Of a DNA stretch of 64,000 nt, positions 1 through 10,900 are shown piece by piece. The position numbers were made by a program, and so were the translations under genes. Position 1 is the first letter of the stretch. Each line of letters opens with the position of its first letter. Location: NCBI GenBank assembly GCA_964020085.1, contig OZ026597.1, forward strand, positions 17,069,609 through 17,133,608. The letters run 5' to 3'. The notes under the pieces are model-generated. The model saw nothing but the letters and a program-made list of their open reading frames with translations, ran no database searches and had not been told where the DNA came from. The DNA is from Micromussa lordhowensis (taxonomy: Eukaryota > Cnidaria > Anthozoa > Scleractinia > Lobophylliidae).

Positions 1-425
1 AAATTTCGATTTTCGTTTTATAACTTGTCAATGAGGTTTCCTGTTATATTTTTGGTCCCCCAGTTTTGACGTCAGCTGATCACAAACTTCACAGACAGAC
101 AGACAGGCATTATTTGTAAAGGTCGCGACTTAAATGGGGAATTAAAACCTCGATGAACATTTCAATCCCGGATGAGTGTAAATCGGCTTTCAAACAACCG
201 GCCTTGTTGTCTACGTAATAATATTTAGTTTGTGTAGATAAAAATGAAATGATCTTCGCTGGGTTGGAAAATTTTAAACCATACTTACTCTGGTATGTTC
301 TGTACTAGTTTGATATTAACTTCGTTGGTCTGCATCAAAACATTAAAGGCATAAATACTTCTATATATTGGAAAAATGGGCAGGTTCCGTGGACAACGTT
401 CCAAATTAAAAATGGCGTTACTTAC

Positions 426-519
426 TTGTAGAATTCAATGGCGAAACATCATCTATATGCGGCGACAACTTTTGTTTTAATCCATCCAAAGTAAATTCAA
501 CTCCGTTTGTCAAGCAACG
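426..519 (-). CDS. Gene A exon: start of C-terminal domain
   Basis: 94 nt, acceptor ATTGCAG, donor ACAA/GTAAGT, phase 0 to 1. Gene B exon 10 is also exactly 94 nt with the same phases. Sequence similarity is weak, so the call rests on place, phase and identical length. Confidence 0.6.
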
Positions 520-3500
520 CTGCAATAGAAATCAAACAAAATTAAACGATCCCAAATGTGAATGATGATGATGATGATAGTGGTGGTGGTAGAGCAAAAG
601 AGATCGATCGAGAATTCTCTTTTGGAAGAAGTTAAAGAATTCAAAGATCTGGGAGTTACAACTACGGACAATTTTAACTGGAACTCGCATATTGATATTA
701 TTGTGTCGAAAGCTAACAGAATGTTAGGGTTAATTAAAAGGATCTGTAGAGGTCTGGATGATGTTACGACTCTGAGAACCCTTTACTGCGCTTTAGTTCG
801 ATCGAATGTTGAATACTGCTCTGTTGTATGGTCACCCTACACCAAAAGGAACATAGAAAAAGTTGAAAAAGTACAAAGAAGAGCAACCAAGTTCATCTTA
901 AAGACTGAGGACAATTATGAAACTCGTTTAAAGAAGCTAAATTTGATGTCATTGGAAAATAGGAGATTTCTAGCTGATGTTACTTTTTTATATAAAGCTC
1001 TCAATGGCTTAAGTAACATCAAGATTGATACATACGTTGATTTTTATTCCAATGCTGATCGTTACTCGTTTAGGAATTACGACGAGTTATCTCTTAAGAA
1101 GAAATATGCTAGAACGAATCTACTTTTTTTATAGGATAGTTGACGCTTGGAATCTCTTGCCCTACGATACGCGTAGGGCAATAAGTGTCGATATTTTCAA
1201 GCGGGGAGTCAAGAAGTGCTTACTGGATCATGCATTCAATTAGTTATTATTGTTAATTTATTGATTTTATATTGATTCTATACATTACTTTGTAACTTGT
1301 TTTAGTAGATATTCATTGGTGATCTGTTTCTTATGGGGTCCTGGACTCCTTTTACAGATTATCCAAATGGCTATTTATACTGGTTTTATTATTATGTATT
1401 GATGCCATTAAATTGTAATTTAAAAAAAAAAAAAATCGCTTTTCTCGAGTTTAATTGGAATATTTAATATCGTCAGCTACAATAAAAGACTGTCTTTGTT
1501 ATCAACTCAACAATGCTTACCTGGTTCCACTAGTTATGCGAATATTTAGGTGAATCTTTGCTGACGTCGGTGTTGAAATGTTACCTCATTAGCATACGAC
1601 TTTGTATAACTTTGCAGCTCTATCATGGACTGAAGCGCTGTGCTAATGAGACAATTCTTCTAAACAAAGATTCGCCTTCACTTGAAAGATGTAAAACGTT
1701 TATTGGATGAATGTCCCTGTTGTTGAAGCAAATTTCCTCTTCTTGCTTGATGTACCTACCAGCTTGATGTACTTAACTTTCAAGCAGGTGTATGTATTAT
1801 GACATTCACCCATAAGCTATATCCCCGCTAATGCCTCATACAGTCTGCCTTCCAGAGCAAACGGCACGCCTTTGCTTTTTCACCGGCATGTTTCCATGCC
1901 TCCTTTATACCTCGGGCAAATTCTGAGCACGACTAGAAATTTAATTAGAATTTACTGACCTTCATAAGCACGAGTTTATTGTTACCAGCCATAATAGTCA
2001 ATCGTTTACTCATTTTAATTTCACTTGAATATTAAACATACCTGTGCCGTGTCGCCCAAAGGAATAAATTTAAAAGAAGACGTGTGCCCAGCTAGGGAGC
2101 CCCGTCTACACATCCAGTATCTTAAGGCAGTTCCCGGATAGAGGAATTGGTACATACAGAGCGCGATCAAACCAACCATGATAACAAGACCAAATGCCGT
2201 TGAGCACAACACTGCATAGGAAAAAGACGAATAAACGAATCCATCAATCAAACAAAAATCAGACAGTCAGCCAGTGAGCCAGTCAGTCAGCCAGTCAGTC
2301 AGTCAGTCAGTCAGCCAGCCAGTCAGTCAGTCAGTCAGTAAGTCACTCAGCCAGTTAGTCAGTCAGTCAGTCAACCAGTGAGCCAGTCAGTCAGCCAGTC
2401 AGTCAGCCAGTCACTCAGTCAATCAAATAATCAATCAGGAAACCAACCAACCAGTCGGTTAATCTCTCATTTGCTGTTTTGTTTACTTGCCAAATTCAGT
2501 TTTTACGAAGGGAAAGGGACACATTAACACATTGTAGCAAAACCCAATTCATAATTACTTAATTAATTAATTAATTAATTAATTAAAACATATAGCCGTT
2601 CATGTCCCCGGGTGGCTAGGTAGGACGTCACAATGCTTACATCTTCTCGTTTTCTTCCTCTCTCTCCGAAGTTTCACAGCTAGATCCATCTCAAAGTGAT
2701 CGTACATGGTTTCTATTTCCGCTGTGATTTCTTTATCGCTGACTCCAAGCACGATACACACAAAACACTGAACTAAATTGACATCATCCAGCTTAGATGC
2801 CTTCTTTTCCTCCATTGACATGCCTAACAGTATGCTGGTTCTGCCAAGGAATACACTTGGTGGCAGGTGGGATTCTGGGATGGCCGTGCCGGGATTTTCT
2901 AGGTCGACAGTGGCGTAAATTCGTTCACCCGCACGGACAGAACCCATGCACTTCACTTTGATTACCCCAATGACACAAACAACATCTGTAGGATCTAAAA
3001 TGCAACAAATTTGGAGGTAAAAATTCCTGTACCGTTGAACAAAAAGGGATATATTAAGAACGATATCCCAGAACGATTCTCACGGACTCCACTAAAGTGT
3101 TATCTGTTCACGCGTAGAATTGATCCCTATTTGTTTCTCAAATAGACCGCGATAGAGTGATTTCATTAGGGGACCAGTCTTTCCCTAATACAACCTTTTT
3201 TCTACCGAATGATCTGTTTCTAGATTAAGAAGATAACTTTTCAAAACAGACAATGCACGCGGACAAATTGTATAAAACAAACCATCTTCATCCATGGGTG
3301 GTGTGGCTTCTAGGTATGCCGATCGACTAATGACACCTGCCATGAAAGCCTCTTTTCCATTCTTGTTATCTAGCAGCTGTATACTTGCGGTCCCATTGTC
3401 ATCCTTGTAAAAACCAACAACATCTCCTTCGTCAAAGTCCCCGCATACATCGGGATCTTTCAGTTTAAAGTGATATCCAATATCAGCCTTCTTGGCGCCT

Positions 3501-6500
3501 GCATTAGAAACCACGAACGACAAATGTTCGATGTGTGCACGTTTGGCTTCCAGATGTTCAACTACGCGGAGGTTTTGGAATTCAGCAGATGCTAAGGATG
3601 ACATACAAGCGACAGTCAGGCTTATTATGCAAATGAATATCTAAACAAGAAGTAGTTGATTTGCGGGAGAAATATATACTATATAAAAGACAACCAAAGT
3701 TATGAACACAATGTGGACACTTGCCCTTGAAAGGGACTCGAACCCATAACCTCTGAGATATCGATGTAGTGCCCTTCCAACAGAGCTATCAAGCTAACAG
3801 GGAGCTGGTCACGTTGTGAGTTCGTAATATACCCGTATATATAAAAAGGTAAAGTCTGCATACGGGCCAAGTGGCCCAACAGGCTGGAGATTATCCCGGT
3901 TGCCGTGGCATGAAGCGACTAGGAGTATTTCTACTCCCCCCTGGATGGGATGTTAGTCCATCACAGGGTTCACCCCAGCATTAAATTCGCCGGTACCCAT
4001 TTATACACCAGTGGAGAGAGGCATTATGAGAGTTAAGTGTCTTGCCCAAGAAGACAACACGATGTCTCCCGGCCAGGGCTCGAACCCGGACCGCTCGATC
4101 CGGAGACGAGGGCACTAACCATGAGGCCACTGCGCCTCCACTCCCGTATACATGTATAAGGTGAAGATATACAAGTGAGCTTATGAAACGTTATACATTT
4201 AAAGTTCGGGACAAATATTTAAAATGACATAACAGGTTGTAAAATAATGAACTAAACTCGTTCAGAGTAGATGATGTATTTTGATAGACACAACACACAG
4301 TGAAGTTGAGTAGGTCAATTTCAATATATCAAAATTCTAACTTGGTGCCGCGGCTACCAGGCCTTAAACAAAAGAAATCACATCACCATTTTATTTAGTA
4401 ATGCAGGTTACAAAAGTGGCAGCCAGTGAGGCTGATGTGGACCTACCATTAACTAATAAAATGTAATATAATAAATAAAATAATTTACCCTATGATATTG
4501 AAATATACAATTGATCAAAACGAAAATAAAGTGTCATTGACCGCTAAATAAAATGTCATATAATAAATACTCATAATAAGTATCCGATAATTGATGTTGA
4601 GGCAAGTATAAACAATTTCTTTTTTTTTAGTTCCCTGAGCCATGGCGTCATGTTATCTTTTGTCTTTAAATCGATAGGGCCGACGTTGACAGCAGTTTTA
4701 TCACTGATGTGGTCACCTCGTATAAGGAAGCATTTTATTGTTATTACTACAACTTTTTTTTTACTAATGTATCAAAATTGATTTGTTAACCACCTGACAT
4801 ACTGCTGATCGAGCTGTCCGGACTGCTCTGGTCTATGGAATCTACAAAATTAGAGAAAAGGTTTATTTCTAGTTATTTTCAAGATGTTTATAAGCAAAGG
4901 TTTTGTAAAGCATAAACAAGTAAAAATTAGCGAAAGGAAAGAACAACTGTCAGAAAATTCGCTCAAGATTAACATATTTCATAATTACATATAGCTACAT
5001 GTGCAATGTCACTCAAATAGTTTTGTTTGCATTGAGTCCGACAGGACATTGAGAGATGGTGCTAATTCTCTAATTGCTGCTAATCAGAGAATAATACACT
5101 TGAATTATGTATATGTTGTATATAAGTGCGAGGAACAAGATACCTTATTACATGAAATTTTCTCGACACGTTAATTTCGCGAATTTGAGGTTTCGCATAT
5201 TTCGCGACACCTTAATTTCGCGATTTTGCAAGAATTTTGCATTTTGACTCACTTTAGTTTCGCGTTTTTGAGTGAGCCACACTTTATTCCCTTGTCAAAA
5301 TTATTTAACATGTCCCTGGATTTGAAAAAACTTAATGCACAATGTCCAAACAAACAGAAACGCAACTGAGTATATGTAAACAGTAACGAGAAAGATGTTC
5401 TCACAGTGTCTACAAGGCACGGTTTTAAGTTCATGCTTGAATTCAAGTCACGTTTTTAGTGGTCAATTGACCTGATTATCCGTGTACATTAAATATATTC
5501 ATTCCTGCCTATTATGAGTCACTTAATTTTCGCGTCATGTTATTTTTGCGACATTTAATTTTCGCGTCACTTAAATTTCGCGATCTTTTTTAAATCGCGA
5601 AATTCGCAAAATTTCATGTAATAAGGTACATAAATACTAGACCACTCATGTTTAGACCTTTATATTTCCACTGAAAGAATTATCAAACTATTTAAAGTGC
5701 ATATCACCCGAAAAATAACTCATTTAAAAGACTTTTCAAAGAAGAGTAAATTGGCGTTTTCCTTTTTGTGATATCTCGTTTTGTTCTAGAGATATTCAAG
5801 TTTTCCTATTATGCAAATTAGGTCACTGATGACGTCACTGGTGGTGCATCTCTACCAATAATGAGGCAATGCGATTGAAACTTGGCAGGGATGTTGCACC
5901 CTATGAAATATACCAGACGGTGTACATTTTGATGTTGCTATGGCAACATGCTCGGTTCCAGTCTCTTTATTCTTCAAAATCAAATATAACCATTTGTAGC
6001 TACACGGGGCAAAATACACAGTTAAAAATGTTCAAGAGAAGACCCAGTGGAAGGTGGGTCTGGCATACGTCTTAGACAGGACCAGGTATTTTGCCCTGAT
6101 GAGTCGCAAATGGTAATATTTGATTTTGAAGAGGAAGGAGACTGAAACCGAGCATGTTGCCATAGCAACATCAAAATGTGTACCATCTGGTATGTTTCGT
6201 AGAGTGCAACATCCCTGCCAAGTTTCAATCGCATTGCCTCATTACTGGCAGAGATATTATTGATTTTGTGTCCCACCACTGTCATTGCACAGCCAGTGAC
6301 GTCATTAGTGACAAAATTTGCATAGTCGGAAAACTTGAATATCTCTGGGACGAAAGAAGATATCACAAAAAGATAAAAGCCATTTTCCTCTTCTTTGAAA
6401 AGCCTTTTAAATGAGCGTATTTTTAAAATGACTGATTTTTCGGGTCATATGCACTTTATAATCTACGAGTCCAGGGGCCCATCAGGCCGGAGCTTCTCCC

Positions 6501-7705
6501 GCTTTCTGTAGCATAAAGCGACTAGGAGTATTTCTACCCCCCCCCCCCCCTGGATGGGATGCTTGTCCATCGCAGGGTTATCCCCAGCATTGAATTCGCC
6601 GGTACCCATTTATACACCCGGGTGAAGAGAGGCACTGTGAGAGTAAATTGTCGTACCCAAGAACACAACACAATATCCTTGGCCAGGGCTCGAACCCGGA
6701 CCGTTCGATCCGAGTCTCACTAACCATGAGGCCACTGCGCATGCCACACCAAACTATTTAAAGATCATAAAAACTAACCCTCTTCTTCTTCGTTGCCAAC
6801 TGAAATAAATAATATATGTTAGAAAGAAGCAACAGATTGTACTGAGAAAGAGATAACGTATAGGACTAAAAGCTTCGTCTATACAAAAGCTGGGATAATT
6901 CTCGTTACTTGTTACAATAGAGTCCGTTTTCACCAGTCGATGGCTCTCAACAGTGATGATTGAGCAGCAAAGGGAATTGGCGTAAAATCTTAAATGGGCA
7001 TGAAGGGGTAAAATAGTAACTGGAATTTGCCTCTTTTCACTGGGAAAATGGGATTTGGGTCGCTGGGACTGTGAATCACCAGTACAAAATGGGACTGGGA
7101 AATGGGGAAATAGGTTGGGAAATGGGATTTAGGAAAAATTGGGCTGTGAAATGCGATTTGCACCACCCCTTCCCGTTCAGGACCCTCCGGTTACATATAC
7201 CGTGGGTTTAGTCATTTCTTGGAGACGCGACCGAACACAACATTTTACCAATTCAAGACATTCCACCGCAGATAAATAAACTTGGCATGCCTACCCTCGT
7301 TGATTTTTCTCTTCTTGTTCCTGGGCTTGCTTTTCATCAAAAACGGCTTGCTATAAAACTGCTGAATCTCCTCCTCTGCTCCATTGCCAGGAAAATAGAG
7401 CTGAACGAGTAGTTGGAAAAGATTCCTCTTGTCCATTTCTACTTTGGCCAGTTCATACACCGGAGCGACGCGGCCGTTATAAACAGAGTCAAGGTCAACA
7501 GAGAACAATTGCTGTTTAAACATGTCAAAAAAAAACAATCAACACGATATGGGATGATATGATATGGGATGTCTCTATAATCATCTCACATCCACCAAGC
7601 GCGAGTGTAATAGTTGCTAAAATAAAAATAAAACGCCCAAAGAGTTACGCGTTCGCTTACCATATTTGTAGCGCATGGTACAATTAACAATTATGCCATG
7701 AGCGT

Positions 7706-7742
<37 letters not shown>

Positions 7743-7944
7743 ATAGCGCCGAGTTGGCTATAATCATCTCATATCCAACAAGCGCAAGTGGAATAATTGT
7801 TTTAATAAAAACGCCTCCCAAAAATAGAAAAATAGGCTACAATAAAAACAAAAAGGCCCAAAAAATCACGCATACGCTCGCCATCTTTGTAGATCATGGT
7901 ATAATGGCTCATATACCATGATGGCTAAGCCAATGAAAACTCTC

Positions 7945-7976
<32 letters not shown>

Positions 7977-10900
7977 CAATGGCTCATATGCCATGATGGC
8001 TAAGCCAATGAAAACTCTTGATCTGCATTATCCAATGCCAGTTTTAATACTGGATTCCTGACACTAATTTATTCCTAAGATTCTGAATTATGTCCAGTCT
8101 TGGCAATTAATATTTAGCAACGCTATTCTCTGTTTGGGATATTCCAATGTTTAAATACTAAAATCTTTCTTTTTGCTTATTTTCCTTCACTTTGAACTAC
8201 ATTGTTCCTTTATTCGCGTTATCTCAATGACCCGTATAATCCACTTACTGACATAATAAGGAATAAAACGTATGACCAAAGTCAGGACAAAGGGTAAGAA
8301 AGGTAATTCCCCATATATCCTCAAATGTTTGCTCATTTCAGTCTCCTCGATTAGCACAGTAGTGCTAAAGACTATGACAGTTCTCCCGCGGGTGTCACCA
8401 CCCGCGTTGAGGGATTGTATATTTTTAGACCCTTCTGGGATTTCCGAAACCTAAAGTGATAAAATAACTTGAGAGGGATTTCCTTAGGAATAAGGTTTAT
8501 ATGGTGGATTAACTCTTTCACCCTTCATCCTCTCTTACAATGAAACACAACGACTCTAAAAGACGATACAAGAGAAACATTAACAGAAACATTAACATAT
8601 ACAGACCTTGCCTAGATCTTGCTTTCCATACTCGACTTTCAGTTCCACCGGACCGTTTCCATCTCTTTGGAGCTCCGCAGCTTCTCTCTCTCGGAATATC
8701 CACACCCCTATTCGGAGGATCTGACTCACTGGTGAACGCGCTTCCATTTCTACCCTCCCATCACATACACGCTGTTTCGCTTTTCCTCCGCTCCGGGATT
8801 GCACTTTGTAAAACGTTGCTTTTTCCTCCAAGGTTACAAAGCGGACATCTGCTCCTCCGTTGAAATCATCACTTCCAATGGATCCGAAACTGAACGAGGG
8901 TAAGGAATCTATAGAAGTGTTCGGGAAAAGATAAAATGACAATGAAACAATACTTCTGCCAGCAGGAAAGGTATGTACCACCCATCATGATCACTTACTG
9001 CCACAACATAACCAGCATTTGCAAAGGACGTGGCCGAAAACAGCACTTTAAATACCGTCGTCATGAACTGCGGCTGCTCCTTACTGTAATTTGCTTTAAT
9101 AACATAAGCCAGTGACTGACTAATGGTAAACACGCAGGCTGATTTAAAAATCGCCCCTACCAAAGTACAGTTTTCGAACATTTCTATCAATACCACATTT
9201 TCAAAAGACTAAAGCTGCAAGAGATCCAAGCAATGTTTTGCGTTGTTTAAGTTTTTTACCCCAGCCTTCCATTCTAGAGCAGCCATTTTCGTGCTTGACC
9301 ATTCATACACGAGAGCCCTTCCCAAACCATAGCAAGTTCTCAGTTACAAAAAGTTTGTTCCTTGTAGATGTGACACGTGGAACAAATCATAGAAGAGTAT
9401 TGAAACCCGCTGAAAAGGTTTTATCGTTAATACAGGAAACTGACTCAGACTGTGGTGTTTCCGTCCCCATTTTCAGTGGAGTATCTTTCAACAATCCCTT
9501 CTGACTATTATGTTGAAGATCGTGTTCAGGTGAACGTTGAAGGATTTCGAGGGCATGCGCAGTTACACTCATTCTTAAAAATAGAAACATACACACAGAC
9601 TGTACCTGCTGTCGATGGAGTGTTTGACTCGCCGCTTTGTTACCGTCCCAGGGGGGGGGGGGGTATCCCCAGACAAATTGGGTGGGGGGTTTGCAGCCCG
9701 TTTCTCAAAACCCTTACCTTATTTAGTAGACCAAAATCTGCGATTTTACCTACCCTTTAATCAATGCCCTTTTTTAGATCTGCCTTATAATTAGTTCCCT
9801 CGTTCAGACTGATGTTAAAGACAATGTTTATAAGAATGAATAAAAACTTTGTTAAAAAATATGGTAAAAACATCAGTATAACAATAATAGAAAAAAGAAA
9901 TACATCATATGTAGAATTTTCTATTTGCTGGTTTACATATTTGCCTTGTGGGATGTTTTATTGGATAGGATAGCTTCCTCTAAATACCTACCCAATGCAA
10001 GAGCGCAAAAACCATAACCGATTTGAGACCAAAATGGCCAAAATCGACACCCTCATTCTGACCAAAACAGCTAACAAAACATGCCTTTGGGACCACACAA
10101 ACCTATATAACAAGGGAGTACAAAACTCCGGGGGGGAGGGGTTACGGTGTGATATTTGCTGAGGACAATGTAGGCCATTATATGATCATATGAAGAGTTG
10201 CTTTGGCGGGGATGAATCTTGGCGGAAATACGTACTTCTCATCGTGAATTTATGTCTGTTGCAGTTGTTGATAGGCAAAGTTTTTAATATAAGGTTTCCA
10301 CGAGAAATTCAAACACCAGCCAACCATCCGTTTGAAATGAATGAGCGATTGAACAAGTGATTGAGTATTTTTCTAACCGTGGGCATCCCGAAATACAGGT
10401 CTAACCAGCAGCTGAGATTAGTCGATATATCTAGATCTAACTTTCACTATGTTCAAAGCTCTTTATTGGAAATTACGAAAAAAAATGTTTTTCTTCACGA
10501 CTAGTATCTTACTGAACATAGTACAACTTAAATGAAATTATAAATGGTCCCCAATTTTCTGCCAAACGTGGAACGGTGTATCGCGATCGATTGCGTTAAC
10601 GACCCTTCCGAAACAAAATATAACGAAATAAAATATAATAATAAACATACAATATTCCTTCGACTTTCTAAAAGTATATTTACAATGAAGAAAAACAGCA
10701 TAAAACAGTACCTGGTCGAGAAGGAAGCCTTCGGTAACCCGACCTTACCGCCATAATTGTTTTGATCAAAACTTACAGCCAGCTCTGCTTGGTACTTGTC
10801 TGGTGTCAGCCGACTTAGTTGTGGACCATGACTTCATCGATAACGACGCGTGGAATTATTCGCACCTTCGGTTCTTTCGCTTTATGATGAATACAATATA

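Noticed and set aside
9387..9596. Minus-strand frame as a missing Ser-rich exon of gene A
   Set aside because: Using the nearest AG, the phase-1 junction from exon 1 gives an immediate stop; no similarity to gene B exon 2.
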